Assembly: GCF_008180195.1 (NCBI RefSeq)
Contig: NZ_VTAV01000006.1
Location: 1 to 64,000, forward strand
From: Sphingobacterium phlebotomi
Lineage (GTDB): Bacteria; Bacteroidota; Bacteroidia; Sphingobacteriales; Sphingobacteriaceae
Direction: 5' to 3'
Length of the DNA stretch: 64,000 nucleotides
Made by a program: the position numbers and the translations under genes. Numbering within the stretch: position 1 is the first letter of the stretch; every line of letters starts with the position of its first letter. Under the pieces are notes generated by a model. That model ran no database searches. It was not told where the DNA came from and saw only the letters and a list, made by a program, of their open reading frames with translations. This document shows positions 17,933 to 27,275 of this stretch, one piece after another.

Positions 17933-19954
17933 CTAGTAGCCCGGATTCTGATCGAGGGAGGGCAATCTTCTCATTTCTGCACGTGGTATCGGTACCCAAA
18001 CGGACCGTTTATTGACTAACCTCGTGAGGAAAGAGGAAGTACCGGGGATAACGCGCTGGTAGTATGTCTCTCTGTTAGCTCCATCTGGGTTCATACCGCG
18101 TATTGGCTCACGCTCGGTTTCCTCATAAATCCCCCAGCGGCGCACATCGTAGAAACGTCTGTTTTCATACAAAAATTCAACCATGCGCTCCCGTTCAATC
18201 TGTTTTTGCAACTCCGTCGTACTGTTGAGCTGGTTAGTGGTTAATCCGGGTAGCCCTGCACGGTAACGCACGAGGTTGAAAGAAGCTTTAATCTCTTCTA
18301 TGTCTCTACTAAGGGTAAACTGTTCATTACCCAGTTGCACCGTATGGCTACCAGTCAAGTTGTTAAGCGCTTCCGCATACGACAAGAGGATTTCTGCATA
18401 CCGGATGATGGGGTAAGCTTTATCCATGTGCCGGGCACCTGTACCGTTGAACGCATCCATATAATGGTTGAATTTCTTGATCACGTATCCGGTAAGCGGA
18501 TAGTTCGGCGAAGTAGCCGTTACACCGCCCCTACCATCCAAATCCTGGTAGTAGTATTTAGCCGTATGATTATTAGGCGACTGGCTGGATCCAGCCTGCC
18601 ACACGGCTTCGTTGAAACCGATGGATGCGTAAAATCGCATTTCACGATTAGCATACATATTATATACACCCGAATTGAGCGGATATCCGGAAAAGTTCCG
18701 GGGCGCCGTTGTGAAGCCCGATTCGGAATAATAGCCATCATTGGCCGCCTCTTCTTTGGTACGGCCATCGTCCATTAGGTAGGCATCCACAACTTTCTGG
18801 GTAACACTAAAACGTCCCCAGCCACCAAGCGAAGGCGGCATGGATCCACGGCTAATGGCGGTAACCATATACGATGTATTCCTTCCCCAAATCAATTCTT
18901 GATTCACTGCGGGCACCGCCTCTCCTGTAAACACATCCGAATAGGATCTAAACGCGTCAATGCCACTAGCGCCATTCGGATAGGGGTTGTAAAAATTAGG
19001 ATCTGACGTTACGCCCGACGGAAGAACGGGTGTTCTGTCATCAGATAGTACAGTATAGAGCCTGTATCGTCCCATATCCATCACTCTTTTTGCAGCCGCA
19101 GCAGCTACTGCCCAACGTCTTTCATCATATTGCTGGGACACATAATGCACATTATCTGTTTTCCGTCTCCAATTCCCAAAATAGGATGCGGCAACAGGTC
19201 CACCATTGAACAGCGGACTGGCGTGGATCAGTCGTAAACGTGCTATCAGTCCATATGCTGCTCCTTTGGTAGGACGTCCGAAATCTAGGATATTTCCTTC
19301 AGCAGGAAGCAATTGAGCTGCTTTTTCGAGCTCCTCACAGGTGTAGTCCATCGTCTCATCATAGGTACCTCTCGGACGATCGTAATATTCGATGGGTTCG
19401 TTGGTATTGACCACTTCGTCTCCCAGTAAGATGGCTGGGCCATAATCGACCAATATATTGTAGTAAGCGTACGCACGGATAAAACGCGTGTATCCTTCAA
19501 TCCGAATCCGGTCGTTGTTGGTCATATCTTCCGGGCGTTCAAGATTCTCCAAGATGAGATTGCATTTTCGAATAATTTTATAGTAATTGCCCCATTGATT
19601 AAGGTTTGGGCTAGAATCTCCGAAGAAGTCCGGCGTGATACGTCCGCTGGCAAAGTCCATTCCATAATAGACATTGTTTGAACCGCCACCGGTGAGCCCA
19701 TTAATCGCCTCGTCGGTGGCCATGGGTCCCGGTGTAAAGCCCAAACGGATGGTATTTGATTCATCGGGGAACATTTCTGCTGCCCCCCACATATAAGCCT
19801 CCATATACCGGACATTGTTAAACACCTCGTCGATATTAAATTCATCGTCAAAGTAATTATCAATATTCAGATAATCCTTGCAGGATGACGCCATGACAAT
19901 CAGCTGGACGATAATCGCTGCTCTCGTTATTCTTTTTATGATTGATGTTCTCAT
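17933..19954 (-). CDS. SusD/RagB-family nutrient-binding lipoprotein
   Basis: A 673-residue SusD-type outer-membrane lipoprotein. The signal MRTSIIKRITRAAIIVQLIVM precedes lipobox ASSC. Helical TPR-like SusD features include the ERMVEFLYENRRFYDVRRWG motif near the C-terminus and the terminal PRAEMRRLPSLDQNPGY. It caps the SusC channel and binds the incoming ligand. The start at 19954 is preferred because the signal peptide begins there; the longer frame overlaps SusC. It is longer than classical SusD (about 550), with extra loops in the middle. The gene follows SusC by 19 bases. The substrate is not identifiable from the sequence. Confidence 0.93.
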   Translation of the reverse strand: MRTSIIKRITRAAIIVQLIVMASSCKDYLNIDNYFDDEFNIDEVFNNVRYMEAYMWGAAEMFPDESNTIRLGFTPGPMATDEAINGLTGGGSNNVYYGMDFASGRITPDFFGDSSPNLNQWGNYYKIIRKCNLILENLERPEDMTNNDRIRIEGYTRFIRAYAYYNILVDYGPAILLGDEVVNTNEPIEYYDRPRGTYDETMDYTCEELEKAAQLLPAEGNILDFGRPTKGAAYGLIARLRLIHASPLFNGGPVAASYFGNWRRKTDNVHYVSQQYDERRWAVAAAAAKRVMDMGRYRLYTVLSDDRTPVLPSGVTSDPNFYNPYPNGASGIDAFRSYSDVFTGEAVPAVNQELIWGRNTSYMVTAISRGSMPPSLGGWGRFSVTQKVVDAYLMDDGRTKEEAANDGYYSESGFTTAPRNFSGYPLNSGVYNMYANREMRFYASIGFNEAVWQAGSSQSPNNHTAKYYYQDLDGRGGVTATSPNYPLTGYVIKKFNHYMDAFNGTGARHMDKAYPIIRYAEILLSYAEALNNLTGSHTVQLGNEQFTLSRDIEEIKASFNLVRYRAGLPGLTTNQLNSTTELQKQIERERMVEFLYENRRFYDVRRWGIYEETEREPIRGMNPDGANRETYYQRVIPGTSSFLTRLVNKRSVWVPIPRAEMRRLPSLDQNPGY

Positions 19955-19973
19955 ATCCTTCTTTCTATCTGTA

Positions 19974-22900
19974 TTAAAAGTTAACATACACTTGCAGTGA
20001 ATAGGTAGACGGTATCGGGTATTTACGACCGTTCCATGCAGCTTGTTCTGGATCAAAAATCTTCACGTTATCCCATATGTAGAGGTTATTGCCTACAAAT
20101 TGAAGGTCCATCGATTTAAGACCATACCGCCTGAGAAATGTCGGACTTACATGGTAACTTAAGGTAACTTCCTGCAACCTTATATAGCGCGCATCTCCTT
20201 CCCAAAATGTAGATAGTTGGGAGTTATTGAGGTTGTTACCGTATTGCAGACGCGGAAAGCGGGCATCGGGATTTTCGGCCAAAGACAGATCAATACCATT
20301 CTCTACGGCATAATCACGGGGAATCCAGCGGTTTTTCGGATCAGCCACCATAGTCAGCACATTACCCAGCTCGCCTTCAAAGAATGGCATATAGCCCATT
20401 CCATTTGTGATCTCTCGCTCTACACCGTCCCAAGGCGCCCAATCACTTCTATCTCTATGCTTTATAGACTGTCCTACATAGAAAAAGGACGTTTTCCCGG
20501 TACCCTTGAAAAGCACACCTAAACTTAGGTTTTTGTATCGGAATTCCCCTCCAAAACCATACATCGTTAACGGATAGTTGCTATGCGTCAGCGGTACTTT
20601 GTCTAACTGATCTATGATACCATCCCCATTTACATCTTTATACTTGATGTCACCGGGCATCACGACGCCGAAAGTCTGCTGCGGACTGTACCGGATATCA
20701 TTTTCGTCTTTAAAGAGTCCAACAGATTGATACCCCCGTATAGAATTATGTGGATAACCATTATATTCTAGATAAGGGTATTCCAGGTAAGCTTGTTCCC
20801 AGTTCTGAACCACGTTTTTCGAGTAAGTAAAGTTACCTCGCAATGTAAAACCGAAATCAGGCGTAAGTTGCTTGTTATAACTAATATTTCCGTCAGCTCC
20901 CGAGCTTTTCATCCGTCCTACATTGGCAAAAGGGTTTGTTATTACCCCGACGTAGCTCGGCACCTGCACCCGTTGTTGGAATATACCGTTACGCTGGTCC
21001 TCAAAAAAGTCGATCACAAAATCGATCTTATCGTCAAAGAGCCTTCCCTCTATACCGATATTGGATTTTATGGCGCGCTCCCAAGCGAGGTTATCCGCCC
21101 CGATCCGGGTTTCCGTAATCATTTCAATGCCTCCAACACCCCAAGCGTTTCCAAAACCTTGTTCAACTTTTGTCAAGTATGGAAACCGGACGGCGTTGGT
21201 GATTCTGTCATTACCGACCGTTCCATAAGATCCTCTGATCTTGAAATAATTAAGCCAAGGCATTTTCTCTTGGACTGATTTATAGCTCGACGGTACCCAA
21301 CCCAACGCGACCGAGGGGAAGAAACCGTACTGTCTGCCCGGCTGAAAGTTTTCCGAGCCGGTATATCCAAAATTCACATCCAACAAGTAAGTGTCGCGAA
21401 AACCATAGGTAAACCGACTAGACACCCCTTGATAACGCAAAGGAATGGCAGATAGGTTGTTCAAAGCGTCTTTGGTATCTTTCGCATCCTGGATATAATA
21501 ATATAGCAACGCCGATGTCCGGTGATCTTCATTGAAAACCTGATCATAGTTGACGACAGATTCCATAAAAAATTTGCGATATTGGCGTGTCCGTTGTTCA
21601 TACCATGCTGCTCTTTCCTGCACGACTTCCTGCATCATGAGATCACCGTTGTAATTTCTACCCATAGCATAATAAAGCGCAGGTTGTACTGATCTTCGCT
21701 CTTTAAAGTAAGTATGGATATCATAAGCACCCTGCACCCGGAACTTCAGGCCGTCTAGTACACTTGACAAATTCTGGTTGAGCGCAAGAGTCACTTTGCC
21801 TTTATATATTTGTTCGGAGGCTTGCCCTGTGCGGTTGATCATTACATAAGGTGATGATCTATCGTCACCTCCACGACCCGGCAGCAAGCCATTGGAATAT
21901 TGTGTGGGAATGGCCAATGGAGAGAGCCGTGATTGTGCTCCCCAAATATAATCGGTATTAGCTACACCAGGTTGAGCCAATTCGGATAAAAAACCATCCG
22001 ATCCCAAAAAGACATTCGTTGTAGGTGTCAGGTTGAGGTCGAGGTTGATCCGGTAGTTGTACGTATTAAAGCCGACATTCGAGCTATACACACTGTTTTC
22101 ATCTACCTTGTAGGCTGCAGTCTCACTTTTACCACCCAAACTTAGGAAATAGCGGGCAATGTCACTTCCGCCGCGGCCACTTACATAATAACTTTGCCTC
22201 CAGAAATTTTTATTGAGGATCTCATCCTGCCAGCTTACATCCGGGTACATATCCGGATCCAGACCGTCCCGGATAATCCCCATCTCGGTCTGGTCGTACA
22301 ATGGCCCGGCACCTCGGACAATATTCGCCTCGTTAGCTAATTGCGCATAATCATATGCACGTAGATATTCAGGTAATCGATTGAGCCGGGATAACGTTGA
22401 ATTTGCACGTCCGGTAATCTGAATACGATCCACAAGACCTCTCTTAGTCGTCACTAATACCACACCATTCGCACCACGTACCCCGTATACGGCAGTAGCC
22501 GACGCATCTTTCAATATCGAGAAGCTCTCGACATCCGCAGGATCGATGGTATTCAAGTCGCCTTCCAGTCCGTCGATAAGTACCAGGGCACTGCTATTGG
22601 CACCGAATGTCCCAATACCGCGCACCCAGAACTCCGCAAGGTTCTGCCCCGGTTCACCGCTGCTTTGCAAGGAAATAACCCCCGCGGCCCTGCCTCCCAA
22701 CAGATTGGCAATGGATGGCGCCGGAGACTGCAGGTCCTTTACGTCTACGGTCGTAATCGCGCCTACCGAACTAATCTTCCGTTGTGCGGCACCTAAACCG
22801 ACCACAACGACTTCTTCTATTGCGTCACTTTTTTGCGTAAAGGAGATAGTTAAATTGATGTTCGTTTCGATGGCCAGGTGTTCTACCGATTCGTATCCTA

Positions 22901-23132
22901 CATAACTGAATACAATCCTATCACCATAAACGGCGTTAATACTAAATTTCCCATCATTATCGGTAGATGTACCGGCGGTAGCTTTGTCTTTAACGTAAAT
23001 GGATACACTGGATAAAGGTTCGCCATTTTCATTAACCACGGTACCGGCAATCGTTACTTCTTTCGTTTGCTGTGCAAACGCCGTCGTAAACCATAGGAAC
23101 GGCAACATGCACAAAATCTGAATGATCTTCAT
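19974..23132 (-). CDS. SusC/RagA-family TonB-dependent transporter
   Basis: A 1052-residue outer-membrane transporter. After signal MKIIQILCMLPFLWFTTAFA come a carboxypeptidase-D regulatory-like domain (about 27-98, with AGTVVNENGEPLSSVSIYV), the plug start IEEVVVVGLGAAQRK (about 105-119) and the plug signature ILKDASATAVYGVRGANGVV, then a long beta-barrel ending TYSLQVYVNF with a terminal aromatic. The ATG at 23132 is chosen because the signal peptide starts there; the longer frame overlaps the upstream NHL gene. It imports a ligand captured by SusD. No glycoside hydrolase or lyase is in this operon, so the substrate class is open. Confidence 0.94.
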   Translation of the reverse strand: MKIIQILCMLPFLWFTTAFAQQTKEVTIAGTVVNENGEPLSSVSIYVKDKATAGTSTDNDGKFSINAVYGDRIVFSYVGYESVEHLAIETNINLTISFTQKSDAIEEVVVVGLGAAQRKISSVGAITTVDVKDLQSPAPSIANLLGGRAAGVISLQSSGEPGQNLAEFWVRGIGTFGANSSALVLIDGLEGDLNTIDPADVESFSILKDASATAVYGVRGANGVVLVTTKRGLVDRIQITGRANSTLSRLNRLPEYLRAYDYAQLANEANIVRGAGPLYDQTEMGIIRDGLDPDMYPDVSWQDEILNKNFWRQSYYVSGRGGSDIARYFLSLGGKSETAAYKVDENSVYSSNVGFNTYNYRINLDLNLTPTTNVFLGSDGFLSELAQPGVANTDYIWGAQSRLSPLAIPTQYSNGLLPGRGGDDRSSPYVMINRTGQASEQIYKGKVTLALNQNLSSVLDGLKFRVQGAYDIHTYFKERRSVQPALYYAMGRNYNGDLMMQEVVQERAAWYEQRTRQYRKFFMESVVNYDQVFNEDHRTSALLYYYIQDAKDTKDALNNLSAIPLRYQGVSSRFTYGFRDTYLLDVNFGYTGSENFQPGRQYGFFPSVALGWVPSSYKSVQEKMPWLNYFKIRGSYGTVGNDRITNAVRFPYLTKVEQGFGNAWGVGGIEMITETRIGADNLAWERAIKSNIGIEGRLFDDKIDFVIDFFEDQRNGIFQQRVQVPSYVGVITNPFANVGRMKSSGADGNISYNKQLTPDFGFTLRGNFTYSKNVVQNWEQAYLEYPYLEYNGYPHNSIRGYQSVGLFKDENDIRYSPQQTFGVVMPGDIKYKDVNGDGIIDQLDKVPLTHSNYPLTMYGFGGEFRYKNLSLGVLFKGTGKTSFFYVGQSIKHRDRSDWAPWDGVEREITNGMGYMPFFEGELGNVLTMVADPKNRWIPRDYAVENGIDLSLAENPDARFPRLQYGNNLNNSQLSTFWEGDARYIRLQEVTLSYHVSPTFLRRYGLKSMDLQFVGNNLYIWDNVKIFDPEQAAWNGRKYPIPSTYSLQVYVNF

Positions 23133-23151
23133 TATAAATAGGTTTATTTTA

Positions 23152-24528
23152 TTATTCAATAACTAATTTACGGATCCGTTTATTACCAAAGTCAGCGATG
23201 TAGATATCGCCTTGCTCGTTGACGGCCACCCCCCAAGGTTCTCTAAATTGGGATTCTATAGGACCTCCATCTCTGTAACCGGCGTTATTCGGTTGTCCGG
23301 CTACTGTCGTGACAATACCATCAGGTGATACCATACGGATGCAATGGTTACTATAGTCCGCAACAAACATATTTCCATCGTTGTCAAATTTAATATCTTT
23401 CGGTAAGTTAAACAGTGCTTCTGACAGGGAACCGTCTCGAAAAGCTGACCCACCGACAGCATTCATCCGTTTGAAACCCTCATTTATATGTTCCGGACGC
23501 AGATCCAGCATCATGAGACCTTGTCTATATTCATTCGGAACGGCATTCGAATGGAGCGTCATCCAGAGTTCCCATGGCCTGGCCGGATTAATAGCCTGCC
23601 CATATTGCGATCCATACGGCCATTTTGATCCGGCATCTCTCGATCCATTATGTACAACGGATGCTTCGTACGTATCTGGATTTATCCTGACCACACTGCC
23701 ATCGCGGGATCGGGTATAGAGCATGTTATCATATGGAGAAAAAGAAACAAAGTTCATATATTGGTCGCCGTTTGGAATTCCATGGGGCGTAGAAAATTGC
23801 GTATTGCGCTGACGCGGATACCAAGCCTCCCGTGGGTCAAAGGAGAAAAACACATCTACAACGGATTCGTGAGAAGCGGTGAGAATACCAGTCTCGCGGT
23901 CTACGGTCAAGCCATTGGCATATAAAACACGGTCAGCGGTATTTTCTACGTAGTAAAGAGGCGTCACGATATTTTGCTGCTCGTTAATCCGTGCCACGCC
24001 AAATGAACCACCATCCCGCCAGGACATAAAGATATTGCCTTCAGCATCCAACTCCAAATATTTGGCACTAACCTGGGCAGCACTAAGGGTACCTGCCTGA
24101 AAAGCGGGCTCCCCATTACCCGTGACTGTACTCACCTGCGCTTGGACGTGGTATGTAAACGAATTGTCGTAGATCACCGAGTCTTCCCCGATAACCACGG
24201 AAATGCGCGGATCGTCTCCCGGCAGGCGTGGAACAATAGCGTAGATTCGTTCCCCACTGGAGGAAACGACCGAAGCCCTAGCGTTATTGAAATAAACTTT
24301 GATTTTGGAAGCATCGGTTCCAAAATTCTCTCCGTCCAAAAGAATTTTATCACGCGCCCCACCTTCTAACGGATAAAAGGACGTTAAAGTAATCGGTCTG
24401 GAAGGATCATATTCCTTACCTACCGAAGCTTTGTCGTCGTCTTTACATGAGGAGGAAAATAGAATTAGCGAGACGAGGAAGGCTAAAATTCGTACTCTTC
24501 GTAAAGAGTATCCTTTCATAATTTTCAT
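23152..24528 (-). CDS. IPT/TIG and NHL-repeat lipoprotein
   Basis: A 458-residue lipoprotein with lipobox SSSC before KDDDKAS. An IPT/TIG domain (about 45-130; TSFYPLEGGARDKILLDGENFG) is followed by an NHL-type beta-propeller (about 150-458). Blades read LPKDIKFDNDGNMFVADYSN, RMVSPDGIVTTVAGQP and EPWGVAVNEQGDIYIADFGN. NHL-IPT lipoproteins are frequent in Bacteroidota SusCD loci and are thought to bind glycan or protein at the surface. It is the first gene of the operon; SusC begins 19 bases after its stop. The operon promoter must lie in the 557 bases upstream. Confidence 0.87.
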   Translation of the reverse strand: MKIMKGYSLRRVRILAFLVSLILFSSSCKDDDKASVGKEYDPSRPITLTSFYPLEGGARDKILLDGENFGTDASKIKVYFNNARASVVSSSGERIYAIVPRLPGDDPRISVVIGEDSVIYDNSFTYHVQAQVSTVTGNGEPAFQAGTLSAAQVSAKYLELDAEGNIFMSWRDGGSFGVARINEQQNIVTPLYYVENTADRVLYANGLTVDRETGILTASHESVVDVFFSFDPREAWYPRQRNTQFSTPHGIPNGDQYMNFVSFSPYDNMLYTRSRDGSVVRINPDTYEASVVHNGSRDAGSKWPYGSQYGQAINPARPWELWMTLHSNAVPNEYRQGLMMLDLRPEHINEGFKRMNAVGGSAFRDGSLSEALFNLPKDIKFDNDGNMFVADYSNHCIRMVSPDGIVTTVAGQPNNAGYRDGGPIESQFREPWGVAVNEQGDIYIADFGNKRIRKLVIE

Positions 24529-25085
24529 AACATCTATTTAATTTGTCAGTATTTAAAACTCTATAATTTTCTTCCGTGCAAAAGTAGAGCTGTGCTATTA
24601 ATTTAAGGTTAACGTTGCATCAACGATTAGTTAGCTTTTACTACTTTTAATGTACAAGGTAAAAATAGGAATCTTTTTTATAAAACGAAACAAAAAGAAA
24701 TAAAAAAATAATTTTTCGAATATTTTATCTTTAAAAACGAAGCCTAAAGCTTAGTATACTGCGCTTTACATCAGCTTTACTTTTTCAAAAAAAATAAAGC
24801 TATAAAAACGAAACTTTAAAAAACACAAAACGAAACATTAATTATTGATTAGAAAAAGGTAAAATTAAAGCAAAATAGGTCCGACAGGAGAGTTTGTCGA
24901 CAAAAGAAATGGTGTGAAACAAAAATTAATGAATATAAAAAACAACTAATCTTCAGAATTCTATCAGGTTATAATAGAATGTCATTTTAACAAATTGGCG
25001 ATTTCAATCCGAATTCTTTTTAAAATAGCATTTAGAAAACATGAGATTACAAAGCAATACAAAACAAAACGAAACTATGAATTAA
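24529..25085. other. Long A+T-rich intergenic region with repeated AAAACGAAAC motif
   Basis: This 557-base spacer has no credible gene. It holds the 3' end of the DUF4954 unit and the promoter of the NHL-SusCD operon. The ten-mer AAAACGAAAC occurs at 24682-24691, 24805-24814, 24827-24836 and 25066-25075, with a one-mismatch copy (AAAACGAAGC) at 24734-24743; all are in one orientation. A hairpin (AGCTTTA/TAAAGCT, inner TTTTT/AAAAA) lies at 24773-24801. Confidence 0.6.
24682..25075 (-). promoter_or_regulatory. Cluster of five AAAACGAA(A/G)C direct repeats
   Basis: Four exact copies and one near copy of the same ten-mer lie within 394 bases, all in the same orientation (GTTTCGTTTT reading towards the SusCD operon). 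They may be regulator-binding sites, but the local A-richness makes some recurrence expected. Confidence 0.35.
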
Positions 25086-27269
25086 TTAAGCGGGCAAGGA
25101 ATCCAGTGCTTTTTTTACAGATTGTTCAAAATCAAGGAGTCCTTTACGTTCTCTATTAATAAAATCGTTATCTTCCAAACGGCCAACTACCTCTTCCATC
25201 TCTTCATAGGAATCATAAACCATCTGTTTAAACGGATTTTGGTAATCCTTAGAACGCGACCCCTCAATCTCCGCAAAAATCCAACGACGGGTTTCTAATG
25301 CTTCCTCAACAAGTTTTCGCATAAACTGCCCATTCCAAGAGGACAGGCTTGTGCCGGTAACCTCCGCTAAAGAAACAACTGCATGTTTAAACTTATCTTC
25401 TATATACAGGTCGCTCCAAGCATGATAACGAGCATGCGCATCTCTCCACGACGAAATCGTATTCTCGCGAATATCCACTAATAAAGTATCCAATTTTGTT
25501 TTCGGCACCAACTGTCCGCCGATGTTTTCAAACAAGCTGCGTGTCGCTGGCAAGGAAGAGATAAGCGTTTGTAACTCGGCAAACGATTGCTTTTCCAGAA
25601 AAGTGATTATTTGCGTCACAGCATAGTAGCGAATCATGCGCTGATAGGTCACATACGCCTCCTTGGGTTTAGCCAATACCACTTTTCGTCTGGAAAATTC
25701 GACGTTATCTAATAAGATATCTTTTCCTGCAAATTTTTCATCAGAGAACAAGATATTTTTGCCCAAGATCTGTATATCTGATGCCGTATTCTCGTCGCAA
25801 TATGCTTTACCTACTGCCTTTTCGATTTCCGCTAACGCATCGAACATCTCATTCACGGTATCTGGCGCCAATACATCATACTCAATATATTGGTTCTTGA
25901 ATTTCCGCTTGTCACGTGATTGGAACTTCGATGTATTGCGCATCATGGCATACATATTATACAAAAACCAGTATGCTGGCAATACAATCAAACGATTAGT
26001 AGCGGCTTCATTGCTGACCAGACAGAAAGGAAATCGGATATTCAATTCATGTAGGAAATCTCCCTTCACGATAAGCGTATAGGACGCAAAACGGGAATTA
26101 TGTTTAAGACTGACGCATAAACCCGGCCAAAACCCGCGTCCGGCAATAATTTCTCCATCTGCCGCCCGCGAGTTATGGTTAGACCCCACCGTAGCGCCTG
26201 CAGCCATATTACTCTGTCCCTTCACTAGTGAGGCGCACAGGAATGAATTGTTATGATGTTGTTCGTGTGCCGGAAAAATCAATGAATTTAAAACCTCGCA
26301 ACAAGAAATGGTAGAGTTATCCCCTAAAAAGGAATTAATCAACCGGGCACCATATTTCAGCTGAGAGTTGGAGGACAAGATAAAACGAACAGCCTTTACG
26401 CCATAGAAAATCCGACATCCATACCCGATAATACCATTGACTAGCTCACACCCTTCTCCTATTTGTGTATACGACTCCGCCGAAGAGTTGATGGTCAAAT
26501 TCTTCAGTTTATTTACCCCCTTCACATAAGCATGTGAACCCATTTTTATATCTTTAATAGTATGGGTATTTTTAACCACAGAATGATGACCAATTTCACT
26601 ATAAAAACCATGATGAGGAGAGAATTGCGCTTCCATCATTTCCTGAAAACGATGTTGCAGTTCCTCGTCATTCCGATAACGGGACCATAAATAAACATCG
26701 CCTGCCTGCATGCCATCAAAGGGTAATACCGAACGCCCCCCATTTTCATTACAAAGCTCGAGGCGAATCCTACGTTCTTCGACGTCATCCGTTTTTAGAA
26801 TACCATTCCCAAATTTAGCGCTACTGCTAGTCTCCATTTCACTGATATTGGCTAACATTACTTCCTCACCAATAATAAAATGGGCCATATAGCGTACGTT
26901 ATGAATAGCAACAGTACTTCCAAAATCACTACTGACAATGGTAGAATTATAAATACCACAGGGTAAACGGAGATCTCGGAAATTGAGATAAACATCATCC
27001 ATATCACCTATGCGAACGAGTCCATAAAATTTAGAATGTTGAATCTGCTCCGGAAGAAATTTATCGGTCACCAAAACATGATCCCAATTATTGGAATAGT
27101 TGTCATTCTTGACTAGAACCTTAATTTCTTCTGGTGTCAGCTTTCGAAATTTTCCATAATCGGGAAATTGTTGATTACGGAAATAATATTCGTCGCCATT
27201 TTGCAGATAGGTCTCGGGTATAAAATGGTATCCTAAGTCGGTCAGTTTTTCTTTTATTATCTTCGACAT
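25086..27269 (-). CDS. DUF4954 family left-handed beta-helix protein
   Basis: A 727-residue cytoplasmic protein of the DUF4954 family. Residues about 150-400 contain hexapeptide-like stretches (SVVKNTHTIKDIKMGSHAYV, NSSAESYTQIGEGCELVNG, GSNHNSRAADGEIIAGRGFW) that suggest a left-handed beta-helix as in sugar-phosphate acyl- or nucleotidyltransferases. The C-terminal third is alpha-helical. No signal peptide. The biochemical role is undetermined. It begins 6 bases after glmS on the same strand, so a link to amino-sugar or UDP-GlcNAc metabolism is plausible but inferred. Confidence 0.85.
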   Translation of the reverse strand: MSKIIKEKLTDLGYHFIPETYLQNGDEYYFRNQQFPDYGKFRKLTPEEIKVLVKNDNYSNNWDHVLVTDKFLPEQIQHSKFYGLVRIGDMDDVYLNFRDLRLPCGIYNSTIVSSDFGSTVAIHNVRYMAHFIIGEEVMLANISEMETSSSAKFGNGILKTDDVEERRIRLELCNENGGRSVLPFDGMQAGDVYLWSRYRNDEELQHRFQEMMEAQFSPHHGFYSEIGHHSVVKNTHTIKDIKMGSHAYVKGVNKLKNLTINSSAESYTQIGEGCELVNGIIGYGCRIFYGVKAVRFILSSNSQLKYGARLINSFLGDNSTISCCEVLNSLIFPAHEQHHNNSFLCASLVKGQSNMAAGATVGSNHNSRAADGEIIAGRGFWPGLCVSLKHNSRFASYTLIVKGDFLHELNIRFPFCLVSNEAATNRLIVLPAYWFLYNMYAMMRNTSKFQSRDKRKFKNQYIEYDVLAPDTVNEMFDALAEIEKAVGKAYCDENTASDIQILGKNILFSDEKFAGKDILLDNVEFSRRKVVLAKPKEAYVTYQRMIRYYAVTQIITFLEKQSFAELQTLISSLPATRSLFENIGGQLVPKTKLDTLLVDIRENTISSWRDAHARYHAWSDLYIEDKFKHAVVSLAEVTGTSLSSWNGQFMRKLVEEALETRRWIFAEIEGSRSKDYQNPFKQMVYDSYEEMEEVVGRLEDNDFINRERKGLLDFEQSVKKALDSLPA

Positions 27270-27275
27270 GCCTTC

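Noticed and set aside
18335..18778. Antisense reading frame of 147 codons inside the SusD gene
   Set aside because: It is opposite a well-supported SusD protein, has no known domain or ribosome site, and is a by-product of codon use.
20793..21278. Antisense reading frame of 161 codons inside the SusC gene
   Set aside because: It is a shadow of the SusC beta-barrel coding sequence with no signal or domain.
13671..24528. Classical polysaccharide-degrading locus
   Set aside because: No glycoside hydrolase or polysaccharide lyase is present; the only enzyme is a metallophosphoesterase, so a polysaccharide substrate is not claimed.
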